From contig NW_027018216.1 in the NCBI RefSeq assembly GCF_032854445.1, forward strand, positions 1 to 55,458: 55,458 nucleotides of DNA, in the 5' to 3' direction. The position numbers and the translations under genes are program-made. Each line of letters starts with the position of its first letter. The stretch's first letter is position 1. This document shows, in pieces, positions 10,895 to 24,076 of this stretch. Origin of the DNA: Liolophura sinensis. Its lineage: Eukaryota; Mollusca; Polyplacophora; Chitonida; Chitonidae. Below the pieces are notes generated by a model, which saw nothing but the letters and a program-made list of their open reading frames with translations, searched no databases and had not been told where the DNA came from.

Positions 10895-11443
10895 TTGAAT
10901 GATCATTTATGTCATAATCACGTGCGTAGCAACGGTTCTTACTCCATGGAAACCAGGGAAATTTGCAATTTTTCAACAGCTGCCGATGCCTGGCTCAATT
11001 CCGAATCTTTTGGCACCTTATAAATGTGGGTCAGTGTTCAGTTGTCCTTTTTACAGCAGACTGTATCAAGTACCTTGCGTTTTTTATGTACAAATGGTGT
11101 GGTTTTTCTACACGTAGATAAAGACATTGAGACTGTCTTGCACTTAGAAGTAAGGCAATTGCTGGGTGAGTTAAATGGGCTTAGCCGAAAGATTTGACGT
11201 CTTCTGGGCTACCGAAGGGCACATAACTTATAGTCAAAAGTTGAATATAGTAATGACCAGTCGCGATTGTACAGAGTACAGTGTAGCCGATTTCAATTAA
11301 CAAAAAGACCAGGTAAAAATGCAAAATTGGAAAAATTGTTCCAGTGCTGCTGGTAAGAGGCTAATCCGACGTATTTTGTGACAACAAATCGAATGGTGCA
11401 AACCGCGTTGCTGTCCGACCAATACTTTTCCCTGTAGTGACAA
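10895..11443. repeat. Exemplar of monomer family A'
   Basis: A sub-lineage of A marked by CAACGGTTCTT, GTTGTCCTTTTTAC, GAGACTGTC, GCCGAAAGATTTGACG, CAAAATTGG, GACAACAAATC and TTCCCTGTAG. It occupies the fifth position of every hexamer (7600, 10895, 15288). The leftmost partial unit (1-460) shares GTCCTTTT and GAGACTG but has GACGACAAATC. Only the right half of A' survives in the D/A' hybrids at 18584 and 24077. Confidence 0.92.
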
Positions 11444-11992
11444 TTGAATGATCATTTATGTCATAATCACGTGCACAGCAACGGCTCTTACTCCATGGAA
11501 ACCAGGGAAATTTGCAATTTTTCAACAGCTGCCGATACCTGGCTCAATTCCGGATCTTTTGGCACCTTAATCATGTGGGTCTGTGGTCAGTTGTACTTTT
11601 TACAGCAGACTGTATCAAGTACCTTGTGTTTTTCACGTACAAATGGTGTGGTTTTTCTACACGTAGATAAAGACATTGAGATTGTCTTGCACTTAGAAGT
11701 AAGGCAATTGCTGGGTGAGTTAAATGGGCTTAGCCCAAAGATTTGACGTCTTCTGGGCTACCGAAGGGCACATAACTTATAGTCAAAAGTTGAATATAGT
11801 AATGACCAGTCGCGATTGTACAGAGTACAGTGTAGCCGATTTCAATTAACAAAAAGACCAGGTAAAAATGCAAAAGTGGAAAAACTGTTCCAGTGCTGCT
11901 GGTAAGAGGCTAATCCGACGTATTTTGTGACGAGAAATCGAATGGTGCAAACCGCGTTGCTCTCCGACCAATACTTTTGGCTGTAGCAACAA

Positions 11993-13090
11993 TTCAATGA
12001 ATATTGATGTCATAATCACGTGCCCAGCAACGGCTCTTACTCCATGGAAACCAGGGATATTTGCAATTTTTTAACAGCTGCCGATGCCTGGCCCAATTCC
12101 GTATCTTTAGGCACCTTATAAATGTGGGTCAGTGTTTAGTTGTACTTTTTACAGCAGACTGTATCAAGTACCTTGTGTTTTTTATGTACAAATGGTGTGG
12201 TTTTTCTACACGTAGATAAAGACATTGAGATTGTCTTGGACTTAGAAGTAAGACATATGTTGGGTGAGTTAAATGGGCTTGGCGCAAAGATTTCAGGTCT
12301 TCTGAGCTACCGAAGGGCACATAACTTATAGTCAAAAGTTGAATATAGTAATGACCAGTCGCGATTGTACAGAGTACAGTGTAGCCGGTTTCAATTAACA
12401 AAAAGACCAGGTAAAAATGCAAAAGTGGAAAAACTGTTCCAGTGCTACTAGTAAAAGGCTAATCCGACGTATTTTGTGACGAGAAATCGAATGGTGCAAT
12501 CCGCGTTGCTCTCCGACCAATACTTTTGGCTGTAGCGACAATTGAATGATCATTTATGTCATAATCACGTGCGTAGGAACGGCTCTTACTCCATGGAAAC
12601 CAGGGAAATTTGCAATTTTTCAACAGCTGCCGATGCCTGGCTCAATTCCGAATCTTTTGGCACCTTATAAATGTGGGTCAGTGTTCAGTTGTACTTTTTA
12701 CAGCAGACTGTATCAAGTACCTTGCGTTTTTCATGTACAAATGGTGTGGTTTTTCTACACGTAGATAAAGACATTGAGATTGTCTTGCACTTAGAAGTAA
12801 GACAATTGCTGGGTGAGTTAAATGGGCTTAGCCCAAAGATTTGACGTCTTCTGGGCTACCGAAGGGCACATAACTTATAGTCAAAAGTTGAATATAGTAA
12901 TGACCAGTCGCGATTGTACAGAGTACAGTGTAGCCGATTTCAATTAACAAAAAGACCAGGTAAAAATGCAAAGTTGGAAAAATTGTTCCAGTGCTGCTGG
13001 TAAGAGGCTAATCCGACGTATTTTGTGACGACAAATCGAATGGTGCAAACCGCGTTGCTGTCCGAACAATACTTTTCCCTGTAGTGACAA
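11993..13090. repeat. D-A dimer between hexamer copies 2 and 3
   Basis: D 11993-12541 and A 12542-13090, the counterpart of 4307-5403. The D unit has AAGACATATGTTGGG in place of AAGACAATTGCTGGG near 12252, a compact multi-base difference unlike the usual single substitutions. The A unit has CGTAGGAACGG near 12574 and GTCCGAACAAT near 13061, so its CCAAT motif is lost. Confidence 0.92.
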
Positions 13091-16000
13091 TTGAATGATC
13101 ATTTATGTCATAATCACGTGCACAGCAACGGCTCTTACTCCATGGAAACCAGGGAAATTTGCAATTTTTCAACAGCTGCCGATACCTGGCTCAATTCCGG
13201 ATCTTTTGGCACCTTAATCATGTGGGTCTGTGGTCAGTTGTACTTTTTACAGCAGACTGTATCAAGTACCTTGTGTTTTTCACGTACAAATGGTGTGGTT
13301 TTTCTACACGTAGATAAAGACATTGAGATTGTCTTGCACTTAGAAGTAAGGCAATTGCTGGGTGAGTTAAATGGGCTTAGCCCAAAGATTTCAGGTCTTC
13401 TGGGCTACCGAAGGGCACATAACTTATAGTCAAAAGTTGAATATAGTAATGACCAGTCGCGATTGTACAGAGTACAGTGTAGCCGATTTCAATTAACAAA
13501 AAGACCAGGTAAAAATGCAAAAGTGGAAAAACTGTTCCAGTGCTGCTGGTAAGAGGCTAATCCGACGTATTTTGTGACGAGAAATCGAATGGTGCAAACC
13601 GCGTTGCTCTCCGACCAATACTTTTGGCTGTAGCAACAATTCAATGAATATTGATGTCATAATCACGTGCCCAGCAACGGCTCTTACTCCATGGAAACCA
13701 GGGATATTTGCAATTTTTTAACAGCTGCCGATGCCTGGCCCAATTCCGTATCTTTAGGCACCTTATAAATGTGGGTCAGTGTTTAGTTGTACTTTTTACA
13801 GCAGACTGTATCAAGTACCTTGTGTTTTTTATGTACAAATGGTGTGGTTTTTCTACACGTAGATAAAGACATTGAGATTGTCTTGGACTTAGAAGTAAGA
13901 CAATTGCTGGGTGAGTTAAATGGGCTTGGCGCAAAGATTTCAGGTCTTCTGAGCTACCGAAGGGCACATAACTTATAGTCAAAAGTTGAATATAGTAATG
14001 ACCAGTCGCGATTGTACAGAGTACAGTGTAGCCGGTTTCAATTAACAAAAAGACCAGGTAAAAATGCAAAAGTGGAAAAACTGTTCCAGTGCTACTAGTA
14101 AAAGGCTAATCCGACGTATTTTGTGACGAGAAATCGAATGGTGCAATCCGCGTTGCTCTCCGACCAATACTTTTGGCTGTAGCGACAATTGAATGATCAT
14201 TTATGTCATAATCACGTGCGTAGCAACGGCTCTTACTCCATGGAAACCAGGGAAATTTGCAATTTTTCAACAGCTGCCGATGCCTGGCTCAATTCCGAAT
14301 CTTTTGGCACCTTATAAATGTGGGTCAGTGTTCAGTTGTACTTTTTACAGCAGACTGTATCAAGTACCTTGCGTTTTTCATGTACAAATGGTGTGGTTTT
14401 TCTACACGTAGATAAAGACATTGAGATTGTCTTGCACTTAGAAGTAAGGCAATTGCTGGGTGAGTTAAATGGGCTTAGCCCAAAGATTTCAGGTCTTCTG
14501 GGCTACCGAAGGGCACATAACTTATAGTCAAAAGTTGAATATAGTAATGACCAGTCGCGATTGTACAGAGTACAGTGTAGCCGATTTCAATTAACAAAAA
14601 GACCAGGTAAAAATGCAAAAGTGGAAAAACTGTTCCAGTGCTGCTGGTAAGAGGCTAATCCGACGTATTTTGTGACGAGAAATCGAATGGTGCAAACCGC
14701 GTTGCTCTCCGACCAATACTTTTGGCTGTAGCAACAATTCAATGAATATTGATGTCATAATCACGTGCCCAGCAACGGCTCTTACTCCATGGAAACCAGG
14801 GATATTTGCAATTTTTTAACAGCTGCCGATGCCTGGCCCAATTCCGTATCTTTAGGCACCTTATAAATGTGGGTCAGTGTTTAGTTGTACTTTTTACAGC
14901 AGACTGTATCAAGTACCTTGTGTTTTTTATGTACAAATGGTGTGGTTTTTTTTACACGTAGATAAAGACATTGAGATTGTCTTGGACTTAGAAGTAAGAC
15001 AATTGCTGGGTGAGTTAAATGGGCTTGGCGCAAAGATTTCAGGTCTTCTGAGCTACCGAAGGGCACATAACTTATAGTCAAAAGTTGAATATAGTAATGA
15101 CCAGTCGCGATTGTACAGAGTACAGTGTAGCCGGTTTCAATTAACAAAAAGACCAGGTAAAAATGCAAAAGTGGAAAAACTGTTCCAGTGCTACTAGTAA
15201 AAGGCTAATCCGACGTATTTTGTGACGAGAAATCGAATGGTGCAATCCGCGTTGCTCTCCGACCAATACTTTTGGCTGTAGCGACAATTGAATGATCATT
15301 TATGTCATAATCACGTGCGTAGCAACGGTTCTTACTCCATGGAAACCAGGGAAATTTGCAATTTTTCAACAGCTGCCGATGCCTGGCTCAATTCCGAATC
15401 TTTTGGCACCTTATAAATGTGGGTCAGTGTTCAGTTGTCCTTTTTACAGCAGACTGTATCAAGTACCTTGCGTTTTTTATGTACAAATGGTGTGGTTTTT
15501 CTACACGTAGATAAAGACATTGAGACTGTCTTGCACTTAGAAGTAAGGCAATTGCTGGGTGAGTTAAATGGGCTTAGCCGAAAGATTTGACGTCTTCTGG
15601 GCTACCGAAGGGCACATAACTTATAGTAAAAAGTTGAATATAGTAATGACCAGTCGCGATTGTACAGAGTACAGTGTAGCCGATTTCAATTAACAAAAAG
15701 ACCAGGTAAAAATGCAAAATTGGAAAAATTGTTCCAGTGCTGCTGGTAAGAGGCTAATCCGACGTATTTTGTGACAACAAATCGAATGGTGCAAACCGCG
15801 TTGCTGTCCGACCAATACTTTTCCCTGTAGTGACAATTGAATGATCATTTATGTCATAATCACGTGCACAGCAACGGCTCTTACTCCATGGAAACCAGGG
15901 AAATTTGCAATTTTCAACAGCTGCCGATACCTGGCTCAATTCCGGATCTTTTGGCACCTTAATCATGTGGGTCTGTGGTCAGTTGTACTTTTTACAGCAG

Positions 16001-16384
16001 ACTGTATCAAGTACCTTGTGTTTTTCACGTACAAATGGTGTGGTTTTTCTACACGTAGATAAAGACATTGAGATTGTCTTGCACTTAGAAGTAAGGCAAT
16101 TGCTGGGTGAGTTAAATGGGCTTAGCCCAAAGATTTCAGGTCTTCTGGGCTACCGAAGGGCACATAACTTATAGTCAAAAGTTGAATATAGTAATGACCA
16201 GTCGCGATTGTACAGAGTACAGTGTAGCCGATTTCAATTAACAAAAAGACCAGGCAAAAATGCAAAAGTGGAAAAACTGTTCCAGTGCTGCTGGTAAGAG
16301 GCTAATCCGACGTATTTTGTGACGAGAAATCGAATGGTGCAAACCGCGTTGCTCTCCGACCAATCCTTTTGGCTGTAGTGACAA
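13091..16384. repeat. Hexamer HOR copy 3 (C-D-A-D-A'-C)
   Basis: Monomers C 13091, D 13640, A 14189, D 14738, A' 15288, C 15837. It is eight monomers downstream of copy 2 and fourteen downstream of the start of copy 1's block. The T-rich run near 14945, CAACGGTTCTT near 15325, GTCCTTTT near 15436 and GACAACAAATC near 15773 repeat the tags of the other copies. The final C has an uninterrupted C body with CCAGGCAAAAATG and an end with CAATCCTTTTGG that leads into a B unit, as at 461-1009. One T is missing near 15912. Confidence 0.95.
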
Positions 16385-18583
16385 TTGAATGATCATTTAT
16401 GTCATAATCACGTGCGTAGCAACGGCTCTTACTCCATGGAAACCAGGGAAATTTGCAATTTTTCAACAGCTGCCGATGCCTGGCTCAATTCCGCATCTTT
16501 TGGCACCTTACTGAAGTGGGTGAGTGTTCAGTTGTACTTTTTACAGCAGACTGTATCAAGTACCTTGTTTTTTTCATGTACAACTGGTGTGGTTTTTCTA
16601 CACGTAGATAAAGACATTGAGATTGTCTTGGACTTAGAAGTAAGACAATTGCTGGGTGAGTTAAATGGGCTTAGCCGAAAGATTTGACGTCTTCTGGGCT
16701 ACCGAAGGGCACATAACTTATAGTCAAAAGTTGAATATAGTAATGACCAGTCGCGATTGTACAAAGTACAGTGTAGCCGATTTCAATTAACAAAAAGACC
16801 AGGCAAAAATGCATAAAGGGAAAAAACTGTTCCAGTGCTGCTGATAAGAGGCTAATCCGACGTATTTTGTGACGAGAAATCAAATGGTGCAAACCGCGTT
16901 GCTCTCCGACTAATACTTTTGGCTGTAGTGACAATTAAATGATCATTTATGTCATAATCACGTGCCCAGCAACGGCTCTTACTCCATGGAAACCAGGGAA
17001 ATTTGCAATTTTTCAACAGCTGCCGATGCCTGGCTCAATTCCGCATCTTTTGGCACCTTACTGAAGTGGGTCAGTGTTCAGTTTTACTTTTTACAGCAGA
17101 CTGTATCAAGTACCTTGTGTTTTTTATGTACAAATGGTGTGGTTTTTCTACACGTAGATAAAGACATTGAGATTGTCTTGCACTTAGAAGTAAGGCAATT
17201 GCTGGGTGAGTTAAATGGGCTTAGCCCAAAGATTTGACGTCTTCTGGGCTACCAAAGGGCACATAACTTATAGTCAAAAGTTGAATATAGTAATGACCAG
17301 TCGCGATTGTACAGAGTACAGTGTAGCCGATTTCAATTAACAAAAAGACCAGGTAAAAATGCAAAAGTGGAAAAACTGTTCCAGTGACTGCTGGTAAGAG
17401 GCTAATCCGACGTATTTTGTGACGAGAAATCGAATGGTGCAAACCGCGTTGCTCTCCGACCAATACTTTTGGCTGTAGCAACAATTCAATGAATATTGAT
17501 GTCATAATCACGTGCCCAGCAACGGCTCTTACTCCATGGAAACCAGGGATATTTGCAATTTTTTTAACAGCTGCCGATGCCTGGCCCAATTCCGCATCTT
17601 TAGGCACCTTATAAATGTGGGTCAGTGTTTAGTTGTACTTTTTACAGCAGACTGTATCAAGTACCTTGTGTTTTTTATGTACAAATGGTGTGGTTTTTCT
17701 ACACGTAGATAAAGACATTGAGATTGTCTTGGACTTAGAAGTAAGACAATTGCTGGGTGAGTTAAATGGGCTTGGCGCAAAGATTTCAGGTCTTCTGAGC
17801 TACCGAAGGGCACATAACTTATAGTCAAAAGTTGAATATAGTAATGACCAGTCGCGATTGTACAGAGTACAGTGTAGCCGGTTTCAATTAACAAAAAGAC
17901 CAGGTAAAAATGCAAAAGTGGAAAAACTGTTCCAGTGCTACTAGTAAAAGGCTAATCCGACGTATTTTGTGACGAGAAATCGAATGGTGCAATCCGCGTT
18001 GCTCTCCGACCAATACTTTTGGCTGTAGCGACAATTGAATGATCATTTATGTCATAATCACGTGCGTAGCAACGGCTCTTACTCCATGGAAACCAGGGAA
18101 ATTTGCAATTTTTCAACAGCTGCCGATGCCTGGCTCAATTCCGAATCTTTTGGCACCTTATAAATGTGGGTCAGTGTTCAGTTGTACTTTTTACAGCAGA
18201 CTGTATCAAGTACCTTGTGTTTTTCACGTACAAATGGTGTGGTTTTTCTACACGTAGATAAAGACATTGAGATTGTCTTGCACTTAGAAGTAAGGCAATT
18301 GCTGGGTGAGTTAAATGGGCTTAGCCCAAAGATTTCAGGTCTTCTGGGCTACCGAAGGGCACATAACTTATAGTCAAAAGTTGAATATAGTAATGACCAG
18401 TCGCGATTGTACAGAGTACAGTGTAGCCGATTTCAATTAACAAAAAGACCAGGTAAAAATGCAAAAGTGGAAAAACTGTTCAAGTGCTGCTGGTAAGAGG
18501 CTAATCCGACGTATTTTGTGACGAGAAATCGAATGGTGCAAACCGCGTTGCTCTCCGACCAATACTTTTGGCTGTAGCAACAA
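16385..18583. repeat. B-E-D-A block
   Basis: B 16385-16934, E 16935-17484, D 17485-18034, A 18035-18583. With the two preceding units (A' 15288, C 15837) it repeats the order of the left-edge block. Private changes: ATGCATAAAGGG near 16812, CTACCAAAGGG near 17251, an extra A near 17385 (CCAGTGACTGCTGG), and a T run one base longer near 17557. The A unit ends with GTTCAAGTGC (about 18479), a tag shared with later C units. Confidence 0.92.
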
Positions 18584-21500
18584 TTCAATGAATATTGATG
18601 TCATAATCACGTGCCCAGCAACGGCTCTTACTCCATGGAAACCAGGGATATTTGCAATTTTTTAACAGCTGCCGATGCCTGGCCCAATTCCGTATCTTTA
18701 GGCACCTTATAAATGTGGGTCAGTGTTTAGTTGTACTTTTTACAGCAGACTGTATCAAGTACCTTGTGTTTTTTATGTACAAATGGTGTGGTTTTTCTAC
18801 ACGTAGATAAAGACATTGAGACTGTCTTGCACTTAGAAGTAAGGCAATTGCTGGGTGAGTTAAATGGGCTTAGCCGAAAGATTTGACGTCTTCTGGGCTA
18901 CCGAAGGGCACATAACTTATAGTCAAAAGTTGAATATAGTAATGACCAGGCGCGATTGTACAGAGTACAGTGTAGCCGATTTCAATTAACAAAAAGACCA
19001 GGTAAAAATGCAAAATTGGAAAAATTGTTCCAGTGCTGCTGGTAAGAGGCTAATCCGACGTATTTTGTGACAACAAATCGAATGGTGCAAACCGCGTTGC
19101 TGTCCGACCAATACTTTTCCCTGTAGTGACAATTGAATGATCATTTATGTCATAATCACGTGCACAGCAACGGCTCTTACTCCATGGAAACCAGGGAAAT
19201 TTGCAATTTTTTCAACAGCTGCCGATACCTGGCTCAATTCCGGATCTTTTGGCACCTTAATCATGTGGGTCTGTGGTCAGTTGTACTTTTTACAGCAGAC
19301 TGTATCAAGTACCTTGTGTTTTTTCACGTACAATGGTGTGGTTTTTCTACACGTAGATAAAGACATAAGATTGTCTTGCACTTAGAAGTAAGGCAATTGC
19401 TGGGTGAGTTAAATGGGCTTAGCCCAAAGATTTCAGGTCTTCTGGGCTACCGAAGGGCACATAACTTATAGTCAAAAGTTGAATATAGTAATGACCAGTC
19501 GCGATTGTACAGAGTACAGTGTAGCCGATTTCAATTAACAAAAAGACCAGGCAAAAATGCAAAAGTGGAAAAACTGTTCCAGTGCTGCTGGTAAGAGGCT
19601 AATCCGACGTATTTTGTGACGAGAAATCGAATGGTGCAAACCGCGTTGCTCTCCGACCAATCCTTTTGGCTGTAGTGACAATTGAATGATCATTTATGTC
19701 ATAATCACGTGCGTAGCAACGGCTCTTACTCCATGGAAACCAGGGAAATTTGCAATTTTCAACAGCTGCCGATGCCTGGCTCAATTCCGCATCTTTTGGC
19801 ACCTTACTGAAGTGGGTGAGTGTTCAGTTGTACTTTTTACAGCAGACTGTATCAAGTACCTTGTTTTTTTCATGTACAACTGGTGTGGTTTTTCTACACG
19901 TAGATAAAGACATTGAGATTGTCTTGGACTTAGAAGTAAGACAATTGCTGGGTGAGTTAAATGGGCTTAGCCGAAAGATTTGGACGTCTTCTGGGCTACC
20001 GAAGGGCACATAACTTATAGTCAAAAGTTGAATATAGTAATGACCAGTCGCGATTGTACAAAAGTACAGTGTAGCCGATTTCAATAACAAAAAGACCAGG
20101 CAAAAATGCAAAAGGGAAAAAACTGTTCCAGTGCTGCTGATAAGAGGCTAATCCGACGTATTTTGTGACGAGAAATCAAATGGTGCAAACCGCCGTTTGC
20201 TCTCCGACTAATACTTTTGGCTGTAGTGACAATTAAATGATCATTTATGTCATAAATCACGTGCCCAGCAACGGCTCTTACTCCATGGAAACCAGGGAAA
20301 TTTGCAATTTTTCAACAGCTGCCGATGCCTGGCTCAATTCCGCATCTTTTGGCACCTTACTGAAGTGGGTCAGTGTTCAGTTTTACTTTTTACAGCAGAC
20401 TGTATCAAGTACCTTGTGTTTTTTATGTACAAATGGTGTGGTTTTTCTACACGTAGATAAAGACATTGAGATTGTCTTGCACTTAGAAGTAAGGCAATTG
20501 CTGGGTGAGTTAAATGGGCTTAGCCCAAAGATTTGACGTCTTCTGGGCTACCGAAGGGCACAGAACTTATAGTCAAAAGTTGAATATAGTAATGACCAGT
20601 CGCGATTGTACAGAGTACAGTGTAGCCGATTTCAATTAACAAAAAGACCAGGTAAAAATGCAAAAGTGGAAAAACTGTTCCAGTGCTGCTGGTAAGAGGC
20701 TAATCCGACGTATTTTGTGACGAGAAATCGAATGGTGCAAACCGCGTTGCTCTCCGACCAATACTTTTGGCTGTAGCAACAATTCAATGAATATTGATGT
20801 CATAATCACGTGCCCAGCAACGGCTCTTACTCCATGGAAACCAGGGATATTTGCAATTTTTTAACAGCTGCCGATGCCTGGCCCAATTCCGCATCTTTAG
20901 GCACCTTATAAATGTGGGTCAGTGTTTATTGTACTTTTTTACAGCAGACTGTATCAAGTACCTTGTGTTTTTTATGTACAAATGGTGTGGTTTTTCTACA
21001 CGTAGATAAAGACATTGAGATTGTCTTGGACTTAGAAGTAAGACAATTGCTGGGTGAGTTAAATGGGCTTCGCCCAAAGATTTCAGGTCTTCTGGGCTAC
21101 CGAAGGGCACATAACTTATAGTCAAAAGTTGAATATAGTAATGACCAGTCGCGATTGTACAGAGTGCAGTGTAGCCGGTTTCAATTCACAAAAAGACCAG
21201 GTAAAAATGCAAAAGTGGAAAAACTGTTCCAGTGCTACTAGTAAAAGGCTAATCCGACGTATTTTGTGACGAGAAATCGAATGGTGCAATCCGCGTTGCT
21301 CTCCGACCAATACTTTTGGCTGTAGCGACAATTGAATGATCATTTATGTCATAATCACGTGCGTAGCAACGGCTCTTACTCCATGGAAACCAGGGAAATT
21401 TGCAATTTTTCAACAGCTGCCGATGCCTGGCTCAATTCCGAATCTTTTGGCACCTTATAAATGTGGGTCAGTGTTCAGTTGTACTTTTTACAGCATACTG

Positions 21501-24076
21501 TATCAAGTACCTTGCGTTTTTCATGTACAAATGGTGTGGTTTTTCTACACGTAGATAAAGACATTGAGATTGTCTTGCACTTAGAAGTAAGACAATTGCT
21601 GGGTGAGTTAAATGGGCTTAGCCGAAAGATTTGACGTCTTCTGGGCTACCGAAGGGCACATAACTTATAGTCAAAAGTTGAATATAGTAATGACCAGTCG
21701 CGATTGTACAGAGTACAGTGTAGCCGATTTCAATTAACAAAAAGACCAGGTAAAAATGCAAAATTGGAAAAATTGTTCCAGTGCTGCTGGTAAGAGGCTA
21801 ATCCGACGTATTTTGTGACGACAAATCGAATGGTGCAAACCGCGTTGCTGTCCGACCAATACTTTTCCCTGTAGTGACAATTGAATGATCATTTATGTCA
21901 TAATCACGTGCACAGCAACGGCTCTTACTCCATGGAAACCAGGGAAATTTGCAATTTTTCAACAGCTGCTGATACCTGGCTCAATTCCGGATCTTTTGGC
22001 ACCTTAATCATGTGGGTCTGTGGTCAGTTGTACTTTTTACAGCAGACTGTATCAAGTACCTTGTGTTTTTCACGTACAAATGGTGTGGTTTTTCTACACG
22101 TAGATAAAGACATTGAGATTGTCTTGCACTTAGAAGTAAGGCAATTGCTGGGTGAGTTAAATGGGCTTAGCCCAAAGATTTCAGGTCTTCTGGGCTACCG
22201 AAGGGCACATAACTTATAGTCAAAAGTTGAATATAGTAATGACCAGTCGCGATTGTACAGAGTACAGTGTAGCCGATTTCAATTAACAAAAAGACCAGGT
22301 AAAAATGCAAAAGTGGAAAAACTGTTCAAGTGCTGCTGGTAAGAGGCTAATCCGACGTATTTTGTGACGAGAAATCGAATGGTGCAAACCGCGTTGCTCT
22401 CCGACCAATACTTTTGGCTGTAGCAACAATTCAATGAATATTGATGTCATAATCACGTGCCCAGCAACGGCTCTTACTCCATGGAAACCAGGGATATTTG
22501 CAATTTTTTAACAGCTGCCGATGCCTGGCCCAATTCCGTATCTATAGGCACCGTATAAATGTGGGTCAGTGTTTAGTTGTACTTTTTACAGCAGACTGTA
22601 TCAAGTACCTTGTGTTTTTTATGTACAAATGGTGTGGTTTTTCTACACGTAGATAAAGACATTGAGATTGTCTTGGACTTAGAAGTAAGACAATTGCTGG
22701 GTGAGTTAAATGGGCTTGGCGCAAAGATTTCAGGTCTTCTGAGCTACCGAAGGGCACATAACTTATAGTCAAAAGTTGAATATAGTAATGACCAGTCGCG
22801 ATTGTACAGAGTACAGTGTAGCCGGTTTCAATTAACAAAAAGACCAGGTAAAAATGCAAAAGTGGAAAAACTGTTCCAGTGCTACTAGTAAAAGGCTAAT
22901 CCGACGTATTTTGTGACGAGAAATCGAATGGTGCAATCCGCGTTGCTCTCCGACCAATACTTTTGGCTGTAGCGACAATTGAATGATCATTTATGTCATA
23001 ATCACGTGCGTAGCAACGGCTCTTACTCCATGGAAACCAGGGAAATTTGCAATTTTTCAACAGCTGCCGATGCCTGGCTCAATTCCGAATCTTTTGGCAC
23101 CTTATAAATGTGGGTCAGTGTTCAGTTGTACTTTTTACAGCAGACTGTATCAAGTACCTTGTGTTTTTCATGTACAAATGGTGTGGTTTTTCTACACGTA
23201 GATAAAGACATTGAGATTGTCTTGCACTTAGAAGTAAGGCAATTGCTGGGTGAGTTAAATGGGCTTAGCCGAAAGATTTGACGTCTTCTGGGCTACCGAA
23301 GGGCACATAACTTATAGTCAAAAGTTGAATATAGTAATGACCAGTCGCGATTGTACAGAGTACAGTGTAGCCGATTTCAATTAACAAAAAGACCAGGTAA
23401 AAATGCAAAATTGGAAAAATTGTTCCAGTGCTGCTGGTAAGAGGCTAATCCGACGTATTTTGTGACGACAAATCGAATGGTGCAAACCGCGTTGCTGTCC
23501 GACCAATACTTTTCCCTGTAGTGACAATTGAATGATCATTTATGTCATAATCACGTGCACAGCAACGGCTCTTACTCCATGGAAACCAGGGAAATTTGCA
23601 ATTTTTCAACAGCTGCTGATACCTGGCTCAATTCCGGATCTTTTGGCACCTTAATCATGTGGGTCTGTGGTCAGTTGTACTTTTTACAGCAGACTGTATC
23701 AAGTACCTTGTGTTTTTCACGTACAAATGGTGTGGTTTTTCTACACGTAGATAAAGACATTGAGATTGTCTTGCACTTAGAAGTAAGGCAATTGCTGGGT
23801 GAGTTAAATGGGCTTAGCCCAAAGATTTCAGGTCTTCTGGGCTACCGAAGGGCACATAACTTATAGTCAAAAGTTGAATATAGTAATGACCAGTCGCGAT
23901 TGTACAGAGTACAGTGTAGCCGATTTCAATTAACAAAAAGACCAGGTAAAAATGCAAAAGTGGAAAAACTGTTCAAGTGCTGCTGGTAAGAGGCTAATCC
24001 GACGTATTTTGTGACGAGAAATCGAATGGTGCAAACCGCGTTGCTCTCCGACCAATACTTTTGGCTGTAGCAACAA
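18584..24076. repeat. Decamer HOR copy 1 (D/A'-C-B-E-D-A-C-D-A-C), 5.49 kb
   Basis: Monomers: D/A' hybrid 18584, C 19133, B 19682, E 20233, D 20783, A 21332, C 21881, D 22430, A 22979, C 23528. The two later C units carry GCTGCTGATACC (near 21966 and 23613) and GTTCAAGTGC tags. The first units recur in the same order 10 monomers (5,493 bp) further on. Units 2-4 of this copy carry about nine one- or two-base indels that the second copy lacks. Confidence 0.94.

Larger units (their letters stand above)
8698..11992. repeat. Hexamer HOR copy 2 (C-D-A-D-A'-C)
   Basis: Monomers C 8698, D 9247, A 9796, D 10345, A' 10895, C 11444. It directly abuts copy 1, so the two form a true tandem HOR with a period of 3,294 bp. 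The tags are the same as in copy 1 (T-rich run near 10552, GTCCTTTT near 11043, GAGACTG near 11130). The last C unit differs from copy 1 in its end: after TTTGACG it has AAGTGGAAAAACTG and TTGGCTGTAGCAAC, which leads into a D unit instead of a second C unit. Confidence 0.95.
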
